In this document: positions 17,282 to 25,705 of the stretch, in pieces
Numbering within the stretch: position 1 is the first letter of the stretch
Layout: every line of letters starts with the position of its first letter
Assembly (NCBI RefSeq): GCF_003148745.1
Contig: NZ_QGGU01000004.1
Span: forward strand, 282,004 to 346,003
From: Pleionea mediterranea
Lineage (GTDB): Bacteria; Pseudomonadota; Gammaproteobacteria; Enterobacterales; Kangiellaceae
DNA length: 64,000 nt
Direction of reading: 5' to 3'
Made by a program: the position numbers and the translations under genes
The notes under the pieces: generated by a model
What the model saw: only the letters and a program-made list of their open reading frames with translations
Databases searched by the model: none
What the model was told of the DNA's origin: nothing

Positions 17282-18244
17282 TTAAAACCATTTTTTCCAT
17301 TTTAAATAAATAATTTCTATGGCGGCGATGATCAACAGAATGACACAAACAATAGTAAACGCGGTATTGCTTTCAACACCGGGCATACCGCCAACATTAA
17401 TTCCCAGTAAGCCGGTTAAAAATGAAACAGGAATAAATACAGCGGTTATCAGTGAAATCAAATAAAGATTTTTATTCACTCGCTGAGACAGTTTATTGGA
17501 TTCGTGGTTTTCCACCAGCTGGCAACGTTCTTTTACCAGTGCCAGTTCTTCAACTTCGTGGGTCATATCATCATCCAGTTCCTGAAGTTGGAACTGAGTT
17601 TCTTGATCAAGCCATGACAGTTTGATATTCATCAGTTTTCTTAGCACCTCCTGCTGAGGTGATAGATAACGCCATAGCTTGGCTGCGCTTCGTCTAGACT
17701 CTTCGATAAACTCAATGTCGATGGTTTTCCCTTCATCAATATTATCTTCAATTTCATCCAGTCGATTGGCAAGTTTGGTAACTTGTGATTCTATTTTTAA
17801 TAAAATACTTTGCAGTAACTTTATAAACAGTTCTTGTATGTCGCAGCTTTCAGCGTTTGAACTGGTAATTGACGATCGAACTTCGGTGATACTTTGCAGG
17901 CGACGACTGCGGAAGCAAATAAGCTTAGTGCCATCAAAATATATTCGCACACTGACCATGTCTTCTGGTTCGGAGTCCGGATTAAGGTTAATACCACGAA
18001 TGAATAACAAAACTTGATTTTCACGTGTTATCCAGAGTCTTGGTCTAACGTCCGGGTCGAGCAGTGATTGCTTATGTGTGTGTGACAAATCAACCTGACT
18101 TAATACCTGCTCAACAGAGGTTTCATCTTTGTAGTCCAGAGTTAACCACTGTGGTGCATCCTTATCGAGCGCATCGAATCCATCGACTGTTTGCCATGAA
18201 GAATCTTTTAGCTGAACAAATTGTGGCGGATTAATCTCTGTCAT
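17282..18244 (-). CDS. zntB: ZntB/CorA-family metal transporter
   Basis: 320 residues from the ATG at 18242-18244 (MTEINPPQFVQLKDSS), chosen because GGAG lies 8 bases upstream. It overlaps the end of the mscS-type gene by 14 bases, implying coupled translation. The long N-terminal cytoplasmic domain ends in a coiled-coil helix (about 150-255). Two C-terminal membrane segments follow (NLYLISLITAVFIPVSFLTG, then FTIVCVILLIIAAIEIIYL). The loop motif GINVGGMPG is the ZntB variant of the CorA GMN signature. ZntB proteins move zinc across the inner membrane; the substrate is inferred from that motif. Confidence 0.85.
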   Translation of the reverse strand: MTEINPPQFVQLKDSSWQTVDGFDALDKDAPQWLTLDYKDETSVEQVLSQVDLSHTHKQSLLDPDVRPRLWITRENQVLLFIRGINLNPDSEPEDMVSVRIYFDGTKLICFRSRRLQSITEVRSSITSSNAESCDIQELFIKLLQSILLKIESQVTKLANRLDEIEDNIDEGKTIDIEFIEESRRSAAKLWRYLSPQQEVLRKLMNIKLSWLDQETQFQLQELDDDMTHEVEELALVKERCQLVENHESNKLSQRVNKNLYLISLITAVFIPVSFLTGLLGINVGGMPGVESNTAFTIVCVILLIIAAIEIIYLKWKKWF

Positions 18245-20381
18245 TATTTTGGCTCCGTGTGGCATCACTTCGTATATGCAAATCACGTTGTGGGAATGGA
18301 ATTTCAATATTATGTTGACGGAAAGCCGCGTCAATCTGGAAGTTTAATTCACTGCGCACCCGATTAATGGTGGCGATGTCTTTTAAGAATGCGCGTATTT
18401 CAAAGTTTAAACTGCTCTCACCAAACTCCCAGAACAAAATTTGACATGGATACTGTGGATCATCGGTGATCAAATCAGGGTGTTGTTTAGTAATATCCGA
18501 TAAAACGTTTTCAACTTTATCGGAGTCACTGCCATAGGCCACGCCAACCATTAATTTTATTCGGCCTATACTGTCGTTTAACATCCAGTTTGTTACCTGA
18601 TTCGTCAGCAAGTCAGAGTTGGGTACAATTATATCCGCGCGATCAAACGTTTGTATTTCGGTAGCGCGAATATTAACGTTTTTAACAAACCCTTCGGTAT
18701 TGCCGATAACAATCCAGTCTCCGCGCTTGATGGGGCGTTCTATTAATAGAATGAGTCCGGAGACAAAGTTGCTGACGATGTTTTGCAAACCAAAACCAAT
18801 GCCAATAGAGAACGCGCCAGCAATCAGTGCCAGATTTTGCACACTGAATCCGGCAATGGATAAGCCAATGAGTCCCGATGTAACGACTGCCGAATACCAA
18901 AAAATGGCCGCCAATGCTTCACTGCTGCCTTTGGTGGGTTGCAGTGACTTATGCGCCCGGCTTTCAATTTTTATCTGTAAAAACTTTGATAACACCAGCA
19001 GCAATCCAAAAATGCTGATGCCATAAACAATTGCCAGCAGTGATAAGGAAATACTGCCAATATCAAAGCCATGAGTGATGCCGTTAATAATTTGATCGGA
19101 CACATGCAAAGGCAATCCCAGATAAGGGATCATTAAAATCAGTACAAATAAAATGCCTGCACCTATGAGACCCCATTTTACCCAGGGAAAACCCGGCAGT
19201 GGCTCGCGGCTATTATCATTTAATAACTTTTGCCGAAGCTGTTGTAAAAACTCACTGAGTTGCTCAACAAATAACGGTACGGATTTTTTGATCAGTCGGC
19301 CAATCAACCAGATAATATTAATGGTCACCGCCGTTAATAATATTTGGTGAGCCAGTTGATGAAAGCCTATACTGTCGATGGTTAAAATTAAAACGGCTCC
19401 AGTAACAAAACCAAGCCATACTTTAGTGCTTAAGTTTGCGGTAAGGGTTAATAAAACCACCAGCCAGGCAATAATAAACAGGGTATCCATAATTAACGGC
19501 TGTGGCAGTTCGCCAGTCACTTCAAAATTCAATAAATAAATTAAGCTGGTGGCGGCGAAGGCATAGCTGACTATCAGGCGTGTAAAACTTTTCCAGGAAA
19601 ACCGATTTTCAAACCCCAGAAACAACATCGATGTAATAATAAACCCCTGCCAGTACCCGGTCTGACTGTTTACATCGCTACTATCCATTAACCAGTGGGT
19701 GATAAAACTGATAAAGCCAAACAACAAAATCAGTGCGTAGGTGATTTGTTTTTGTTTGACTGCTCGATTCTCCGAAAAATCTTTTTGTCCATTGCTTGAG
19801 GCATTGACTTGCTTTAATACAAACCAGAAAACCATAAACAGGGCAATGCTTAAATAAAACGCCAAACTGTTAACGGCTTGATAAACTGATGGCGTAATGG
19901 CAGGTTGCAGCGATAGGGAAACATCGCTTTTAGCGGCTGCAATATCCGAATGCTCATTTAAAAGACCGCGCTGGCGAGTTTTATAACGGAAAAACGAATC
20001 TTTATTTAACTGTTGTATTGCGTCTTTTTTTAACCGGTTTAATGAGGCTTTTAACTGTTTACAGAGCTGCTGGGTTGCGCTGTCATTATTATTGCCGGTT
20101 TTGTCGTTACTGCTGCCTGTTTCGCTGTCTTTTGTTTCAGCTTTATTTTTTACTGAATTAGTTTGCGATGAGTCTTCTGCACACTGTTTAATTTCACCAC
20201 TTAAAGTAAGCAACTTTTTATAATGTGCGTGTAACCGGGAGGCTTTTAAATCATCAACCGTTACTTTTTCCAGCTTTTGGATTTCAGTTTTAAAATACTG
20301 AACACTCAGCTCGGAATATTCTTCGCTGAGCAGTAAAGGAGTACTTAATGATAAAAATACCAATAGCCAGAATTTCAACAT
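18231..20381 (-). CDS. Large MscS-family mechanosensitive channel
   Basis: 716 residues from ATG 20381; an in-frame TTG lies at 20399. It has an N-terminal signal or anchor, then a periplasmic helical region of about 130 residues containing a low-complexity Ser/Asn/Lys stretch. About ten membrane segments follow, ending in the MscS core: AGAFSIGIGFGLQNIVSNF, then LIERPIKRGDWIVIG, RATEIQTFDRADIIVPNSDL, and a C-terminal cytoplasmic alpha/beta domain. It is longer than MscS (about 286) and shorter than KefA/MscK (about 1100), so it is an intermediate YbdG/YnaI/MscM-type protein. It should open on membrane tension during osmotic downshock. Confidence 0.87.
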   Translation of the reverse strand: MLKFWLLVFLSLSTPLLLSEEYSELSVQYFKTEIQKLEKVTVDDLKASRLHAHYKKLLTLSGEIKQCAEDSSQTNSVKNKAETKDSETGSSNDKTGNNNDSATQQLCKQLKASLNRLKKDAIQQLNKDSFFRYKTRQRGLLNEHSDIAAAKSDVSLSLQPAITPSVYQAVNSLAFYLSIALFMVFWFVLKQVNASSNGQKDFSENRAVKQKQITYALILLFGFISFITHWLMDSSDVNSQTGYWQGFIITSMLFLGFENRFSWKSFTRLIVSYAFAATSLIYLLNFEVTGELPQPLIMDTLFIIAWLVVLLTLTANLSTKVWLGFVTGAVLILTIDSIGFHQLAHQILLTAVTINIIWLIGRLIKKSVPLFVEQLSEFLQQLRQKLLNDNSREPLPGFPWVKWGLIGAGILFVLILMIPYLGLPLHVSDQIINGITHGFDIGSISLSLLAIVYGISIFGLLLVLSKFLQIKIESRAHKSLQPTKGSSEALAAIFWYSAVVTSGLIGLSIAGFSVQNLALIAGAFSIGIGFGLQNIVSNFVSGLILLIERPIKRGDWIVIGNTEGFVKNVNIRATEIQTFDRADIIVPNSDLLTNQVTNWMLNDSIGRIKLMVGVAYGSDSDKVENVLSDITKQHPDLITDDPQYPCQILFWEFGESSLNFEIRAFLKDIATINRVRSELNFQIDAAFRQHNIEIPFPQRDLHIRSDATRSQNNDRD

Positions 20382-20487
20382 GATTAGATACCGGGACAAA
20401 GACTTGACTTGATAGTGGTATTAAATCACTAATAATTCAAGCAAATTATTCTGTTAGCGCTGTTTATTCCGCTTGGATAAACACAGT

Positions 20488-21159
20488 CTAATAGCAAAGA
20501 GACTCTAATATTGACCTGGTAAAGTTAGAGCGTAAATAAAAGCCTCGGGGCAAGGTTTTAATGATATCCCCATCGGGCCCGATGGCTTCTGTCAGCACCG
20601 ATGCATTGGCGGCTTTCGGTCTTATTTGTAATGCTTCGCCAAATCTTGAGTTTAACTGGCCCAGTTGGCCGAGCATCACTTTTTCCATGGCGTCTTCCCA
20701 GTCGCAACGTAAAACGGCTTCTTGCTCAGGAGAGGGTGACCAGAGAACCGGCGTGGCTACCATGCGCTGTTGTATGGCTACGCCTTTAAGTGACACTATT
20801 GGAAACCACAATACCTTTGCCAGTTTTTTGCGAACCAGACTGTTGTGCCATTGTTCACGGTGAGTATTCATAAGATGAACCACGCTGACATAGGTGGACT
20901 CTAATGGTTTACCTGTTTCATCAATGGGAATGGTTTTTAGCTCCACGCCTAGCTGTGGAAAATCAGGCTCAGGAAGTGAGCCTGCGGTTGCGCCAAGTAA
21001 TTGCTCAATAAACTGACCAATCCAGCCTTTTTCAATAAGCAGGTTATCGGGCATATTGGCAGCGTGTTGGTTTGCCAGATCGCCCAGTGTTCGACCCGAC
21101 AACTGCCTTGCCCGCGTCATTAACTCATCAATACTGGTTGGCGGATTTATAAAACTCAT
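20488..21159 (-). CDS. mutH: DNA mismatch repair endonuclease MutH
   Basis: 223 residues, standard MutH length. Conserved blocks: LGDLANQHAANMPDNLLIEK, GWIGQFIEQLLGATAG, the active-site stretch PDFPQLGVELKTIP (Asp, Glu, Lys of the PD-(D/E)XK core), and SLKGVAIQQRMVATPVLWSP. MutH nicks the unmethylated strand at hemimethylated GATC after activation by MutS-MutL, so the host presumably has Dam methylation; no dam gene is in this window. Expressed separately from, or shortly after, the GNAT gene at 21191. Confidence 0.95.
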   Translation of the reverse strand: MSFINPPTSIDELMTRARQLSGRTLGDLANQHAANMPDNLLIEKGWIGQFIEQLLGATAGSLPEPDFPQLGVELKTIPIDETGKPLESTYVSVVHLMNTHREQWHNSLVRKKLAKVLWFPIVSLKGVAIQQRMVATPVLWSPSPEQEAVLRCDWEDAMEKVMLGQLGQLNSRFGEALQIRPKAANASVLTEAIGPDGDIIKTLPRGFYLRSNFTRSILESLCY

Positions 21160-21190
21160 TCCGAATGTTTAGCTACCGATTGTTGTTTGT

Positions 21191-21796
21191 TTAGCGTGTT
21201 GAGGGCGACGGGGATGAAGATTGCGTCAGTTTAAACTGCAAATGTTGTTTTACCATAGGCCATTCCTCATCGAGGATTGAAAATACCACTTTATCGGCGG
21301 TGCTGCCGTCTTTGGCTACAATAAATTTTCGCAGGATGGCGTCCTGTTTTGCGCCCAGCCGTGCAATGGCATTTCGAGAAGCATGATTCATCCAGTGGGT
21401 TCTAAATTCAACGGCAATGCGATTGAGTTGCTCAAAGGCGTGGCGTAACAGCAACAGTTTGCACTCGGTATTTACAGCTGAGCGCTGATAAGATTTTGCG
21501 TACCAGGTATAGCCAATTTCTATGCGCCTGTTTTGTTCGCTGGCATTGCAAAATCGGGTGCAACCGATAATGCTATTGCTGGCAAGATGGCGTACCACAA
21601 ACGGCAAAGCGGTATTATTACGCTGTTGCTCGAGTGCTGTTTGCAGGTAGTCATCAATCGTTTGAGCAGAAGGCACGCCGGTAAACCAGAGTTGCCAAAG
21701 TTCACCATCGCTGGCGGCTTTAAGCAAGGCGTCTTTATGCTCTATCAGTAGTGGCTCCAAAGCCACGTGAGAGCCTGTTAATGTCACGGTTTTCAT
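21191..21796 (-). CDS. GNAT family N-acetyltransferase, RimJ/RimL type
   Basis: 201 residues from ATG 21796 (MKTVTLTGSHVALEPL), preferred because GGAG sits 9 bases upstream. An earlier in-frame ATG at 21811 overlaps the stop of the HAD gene. GNAT features: LEPLLIEHKDALLKAASD at the start, IGCTRFCNASEQNRRIEIGY (motif D/A region), LLLRHAFEQLNRIAVEF and HWMNHASRNAIARLGAKQ (acetyl-CoA binding). It likely acetylates an amine on a protein or small molecule; substrate unknown. Tightly linked to the upstream HAD gene. Confidence 0.85.
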   Translation of the reverse strand: MKTVTLTGSHVALEPLLIEHKDALLKAASDGELWQLWFTGVPSAQTIDDYLQTALEQQRNNTALPFVVRHLASNSIIGCTRFCNASEQNRRIEIGYTWYAKSYQRSAVNTECKLLLLRHAFEQLNRIAVEFRTHWMNHASRNAIARLGAKQDAILRKFIVAKDGSTADKVVFSILDEEWPMVKQHLQFKLTQSSSPSPSTR

Positions 21797-21810
21797 TAAA
21801 TCATGCTCCA

Positions 21811-22560
21811 TTAATTCATGCTCCAGTTGTCCATACTCAAGTTATCCATGCTCCAGTCGAGAATTGGCCAGCCATTTTTAATGGCGGTGTTTTTTAAGGT
21901 GTTGTCTGGCGTAACTACTATTGGTTTGCCAACTCGCTGCAATAGTGGCAAATCATTGTGAGAGTCAGAATAAAAACAGGCTACAGATAAGTCAAAAGGA
22001 TATTGTTCGGGCGCGTCTGACTTTATGGGTGGAGCGTGTTGAAGATCTTGTTGCCGATCCATTTGCTCTAACCAATGCTCAAGACGAAGGATTTTTCCAT
22101 CGCGGTACGACGGTGTGCCAAGGGTACGACCGGTAAACCGGCCATCAATGCACTCAAGCTCACTGGCGATAAGATGAGGAATACCCAGAGACTGAATCGC
22201 TGTCGAGGCTAAAAAATGATTGGTCGCCGTGATCACCAGTAGCGTATCACCACGAGCCTGATGTTGCTTGATGCAGTCTATGGCAGCCGGGCGCAGATTC
22301 GGTTTTAAATATTCGCGCTCAAACTGCTTTGCCAGTTGTATAAGTTGTTCCGGGGAAAATTGCGCCAGCGTATTAGCGCAAAACCTCAAAAATTGTGACA
22401 TATCCAGCTGACCGTCCAGATAGTCCTGGTAGAAGCGGTTTTTTTCTGCCTGATAATGTTGGGCATCCACAAGCCGTTGTTGCGACAGAAAATCGCCCCA
22501 CAGTTGATCGCAGTCGCCTTCCAGAATTGTATGGTCGAGATCAAAAATGGCTAATGGCAT
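21811..22560 (-). CDS. HAD-superfamily subfamily IB phosphatase
   Basis: 249 residues. The four HAD motifs are visible: FDLDHTILEGD (nucleophile Asp near residue 7), LLVITATNHF, a lysine in RDGKILRLEHWL, and YSDSHNDLPLL. The form matches SerB-like IB hydrolases. In pseudomonads a similar HAD gene neighbours rppH and ptsP, as here (divergent). The C-terminus ends in an imperfect tandem repeat (DWSMDN, LSMDN, WSMN) encoded by near-identical 15-base units, suggesting slippage. Substrate unknown; phosphoserine-like small molecules are plausible. Confidence 0.85.
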   Translation of the reverse strand: MPLAIFDLDHTILEGDCDQLWGDFLSQQRLVDAQHYQAEKNRFYQDYLDGQLDMSQFLRFCANTLAQFSPEQLIQLAKQFEREYLKPNLRPAAIDCIKQHQARGDTLLVITATNHFLASTAIQSLGIPHLIASELECIDGRFTGRTLGTPSYRDGKILRLEHWLEQMDRQQDLQHAPPIKSDAPEQYPFDLSVACFYSDSHNDLPLLQRVGKPIVVTPDNTLKNTAIKNGWPILDWSMDNLSMDNWSMN

Positions 22561-22703
22561 ATTATCGGAGTTAACGGTTGTGGCTTAATAAGAGCGGGCC
22601 ATTTTAAATCACTTGAAGCGCACATTCCTTATAATTTTTTGTTTGCCGAAACGGCTAACTTGTGGTTGAATGATTTTAAGAAGAATTTAATTGGTAATTA
22701 TAA

Positions 22704-23237
22704 GTGATTGATTCAGAAGGATTTCGTGCCAACGTAGGCATAATCGTCTGTAATGAATCTGGTCAATTACTTTGGACACGGCGTGCTGGCCAGAATTCCT
22801 GGCAATTCCCTCAAGGTGGGGTGAATGAAGGGGAGACACCCGACGAAACCATGTTTCGAGAACTCTACGAAGAGATCGGGCTGTCCAGACAAGATGTAAA
22901 GGTTCTGGGATCAACCAAAAACTGGTTGCGATATCGTTTACCCAGTCGTTATATCCGACACGACAGTGTTCCACTGTGTATTGGTCAGAAACAGAAATGG
23001 TATCTGTTGAAATTAATGTCCGACGAAAGTCGACTTGATTTTGCCACCACCAATCATCCCGAGTTTGATGATTTTATGTGGGTGGGTTACTGGTATCCGT
23101 TAAGACAAGTGGTTGCGTTTAAGCGCGATGTGTATCGGCAGGCGTTATTGGAACTGTTGCCGGTGATGCATGATCAGCAGCGTCATCAGCGTCAAAAGCG
23201 AGCCAGACGGAGGCATCAGCAGCGCAAACATAACTGA
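22704..23237 (+). CDS. rppH: RNA pyrophosphohydrolase RppH
   Basis: 177 residues from GTG 22704 ([15 protein letters not shown]). The Nudix box is complete: [20 protein letters not shown], then IGL. RppH-specific WQFPQGG and KQKWYLLKL segments are present, with a basic C-terminal tail ([13 protein letters not shown]). It removes pyrophosphate from 5'-triphosphorylated mRNA to start decay. It is divergent from the HAD gene and upstream of ptsP, a typical gammaproteobacterial order. Confidence 0.95.
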   Translation: MIDSEGFRANVGIIVCNESGQLLWTRRAGQNSWQFPQGGVNEGETPDETMFRELYEEIGLSRQDVKVLGSTKNWLRYRLPSRYIRHDSVPLCIGQKQKWYLLKLMSDESRLDFATTNHPEFDDFMWVGYWYPLRQVVAFKRDVYRQALLELLPVMHDQQRHQRQKRARRRHQQRKHN

Positions 23238-23380
23238 ACCTATCCTCTCCCTGTTCCCTATCACCATAGTTGTGGGCGGTCGAATGGAATGGGTGCGGTC
23301 GAGTTGGTTGTGGACTGTGAGTTTGATGTAGACGATCGAGTTTGATCTAGACAGTGATTACAAAGTCGTAATGGAGGAAT

Positions 23381-25657
23381 ATGCAGGAGCGCTTAAGTCA
23401 CATTACGCAAGAAGTGAACCGGGCAGACTCTGCCGAACAAGCACTGAATGTGATTGTTCGTCGGGTTTGTCAGGCGCTCAGTACTCAAGTCTGTTCGGTG
23501 TATCTTGCTGACTATTCCGAGCAATGTTTTATTCTTAAAGCCACCCAGGGGCTCAATCCTCAGGCAGTCGGCAATCTATCTTTAGGGTTTCAGGAAGGCA
23601 TTGTCGGACTGGTTGCGCAACGTGAAGAGCCGATTAATCTCGACAATGCACCCGAACACCCCAACTTTCACTTTTCTCCCGCAGCCAAAGAAGACGCTTT
23701 TCATTCGTTTTTAGGGGTGCCGATACTTGAGCAGCGTCAGGTACTCGGTGTGCTGGTGGTGCAGCAGCTTAAGCCGCGTAAATTTTCCGATGACGAAGTT
23801 AACTTTTTAATGACGCTTTCGGCGCAGCTGGGCCGATTAATTGCGCAGTCTGAAAAGCGTGATCGCATTCATCCAAGAGCCGTTGAGCAGCAGAGCCCAC
23901 GCAAACTGCAAGGTTTTCCTGCCGCCAGTGGTCTGGCTGTAGGTGAAGCCATCGTATTTTACCCACCAGCGGATATATTTGCCGTTCCTGATAAAATAGC
24001 TAACAGCATTTCTGCCGAGTTAAAGCGAATAAAGCGCGCTTTTCGATTGGCACAGAATGAAGTGTTGGCGATGAAGCGGCGTATGGAAAACTCGCTCAGC
24101 GAAGAAGAACTGGGTTTGTTTGATGCTTATCTGTCGATACTCGATCACAATGGCTTATTGGCAGAAGTGATCCAGGTGATTGAAGAGGGTCAGTGGGCAC
24201 CGGGTGCTTTACGACAAGTGACCGAGCAACATGTTAAGCAATTTGAAGCCATGGACGATCATTATTTTCAGGAGCGTGCCAGTGATGTGATTGATCTGGC
24301 AAGGCGGGTGCTACAACTGCTGGAAAACGAACACGCCACACGTCCCAAAATGACCCGCCGTGCGATTATTGTTGCGGATGATATTACACCTGCTTTATTA
24401 GCTGAATTACCGACAGAAAAAATACTTGGATTAGTCTCAATGCGCGGATCGCCAAGCTCCCATGCTGCCATACTGGCAAAGGCACTGGGTATTCCGGCGG
24501 TTTGTGGCTTTGATGGAATGCCGATCCATTTATTTCAGGGGCAAACGCTGATCATTGATGGGTACAAAGGCAGTTTGTACTTGTCGCCGTCGGAACCGCT
24601 TAAAGTGCAGTATCTTCATCTTATCGAAGAAGAGCAGCAACTGACTCGAGAGCTTGAAAAGTACGTCAATGAACCGGCGATAACCACCGATGGTTTTATG
24701 ATGCCACTGTTAGTGAATACAGGGTTAATGGCTGACTTTGAAAAAAGTGTTCATGTGGGTGCCGATGGTGTGGGATTGTATCGAACGGAAATTCCTTTTT
24801 TATTGCGTGAGCAATTTCCTGGTGAAGACGAACAGGTAAAAATTTATCGCTCGGCGTTGCAGGCATTTCACGGCAAGTCTGTGACATTTCGCACGCTGGA
24901 TATTGGTGGCGATAAGCAATTGCCTTATTTTCCGATACACGAAGACAATCCTTTTCTTGGCTGGCGCGGTATTCGGGTAACGCTGGATCATCCGGATATA
25001 TTTTTAATTCAGGCGCGAGCCATATTTAAAGCATCGGCCAATATCGATTGCTTTAAAATAGCCTTACCAATGATTTCCAGCGTGGAAGAAGTGGATGAAA
25101 GCATTCGTCTATTAGAACAAGCTTTTTATGAAGTGAACAGTGAATTATCGGAATCGTCCAAGCCGATTAACAAGATGCCACCGATAGGTATTATTTTAGA
25201 GGTTCCCTCGGCGATCTATTTATTGCCCCATATTGCAAAACGGGTTGATTTTATTTCGGTGGGCAGTAACGATTTAACGCAATACCTGCTAGCGGTTGAT
25301 CGCAACAATACGCGGGTGTCATCTTTATTCAGTAACTATCATCCGGCAATTTTGGCTGCATTGAATGATATTCGGCGGATTGCCAATGAATGCCAACTGG
25401 AAGTCAATATTTGCGGTGAAATGGCCGGCGATCCCATGGCCGCGATACTCTTGTTAGGCCTTGAGTTTAATGGATTAAGCATGAACGCCAGAAGCTTGCC
25501 CAAAATAAAAAAAGTAATTCGCAGTTTTGCATTATCCGAAGCAAAAGACGCCGTGTCCCATGCGTTAACCCTGGAGAAAGCGCGGGATATACATCATTAC
25601 TTATTTGAGTTACTGGAGCAAAAAGGATTGGGTGGGTTGATCAGGGCTGGAAAATAA
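23381..25657 (+). CDS. ptsP: PEP-protein phosphotransferase PtsP (enzyme I-Ntr)
   Basis: 758 residues. An N-terminal GAF domain (about 1-160; FLGVPILEQRQVLGVLVVQQ) precedes an enzyme I module. Markers are GFPAASGLAVGEAIVF, the phosphohistidine region GSPSSHAAILAKALGIPAV (active His near 365), GVGLYRTEIPFL and DGFMMPLLVNTGL, and the C-terminal PEP site GSNDLTQYLLAVDRNN and NICGEMAGDP. It phosphorylates NPr in the nitrogen-related phosphotransferase relay. ATG 23381 follows GGAGG closely. The upstream 143 bases carry short direct repeats (GAGTTTGATGTAGAC and GAGTTTGATCTAGAC). Confidence 0.95.
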   Translation: MQERLSHITQEVNRADSAEQALNVIVRRVCQALSTQVCSVYLADYSEQCFILKATQGLNPQAVGNLSLGFQEGIVGLVAQREEPINLDNAPEHPNFHFSPAAKEDAFHSFLGVPILEQRQVLGVLVVQQLKPRKFSDDEVNFLMTLSAQLGRLIAQSEKRDRIHPRAVEQQSPRKLQGFPAASGLAVGEAIVFYPPADIFAVPDKIANSISAELKRIKRAFRLAQNEVLAMKRRMENSLSEEELGLFDAYLSILDHNGLLAEVIQVIEEGQWAPGALRQVTEQHVKQFEAMDDHYFQERASDVIDLARRVLQLLENEHATRPKMTRRAIIVADDITPALLAELPTEKILGLVSMRGSPSSHAAILAKALGIPAVCGFDGMPIHLFQGQTLIIDGYKGSLYLSPSEPLKVQYLHLIEEEQQLTRELEKYVNEPAITTDGFMMPLLVNTGLMADFEKSVHVGADGVGLYRTEIPFLLREQFPGEDEQVKIYRSALQAFHGKSVTFRTLDIGGDKQLPYFPIHEDNPFLGWRGIRVTLDHPDIFLIQARAIFKASANIDCFKIALPMISSVEEVDESIRLLEQAFYEVNSELSESSKPINKMPPIGIILEVPSAIYLLPHIAKRVDFISVGSNDLTQYLLAVDRNNTRVSSLFSNYHPAILAALNDIRRIANECQLEVNICGEMAGDPMAAILLLGLEFNGLSMNARSLPKIKKVIRSFALSEAKDAVSHALTLEKARDIHHYLFELLEQKGLGGLIRAGK

Positions 25658-25705
25658 ACTTTTACAGGTTTTGTTAAAGTTTTTGTTAACAGCCCTGGCG
25701 GATAA

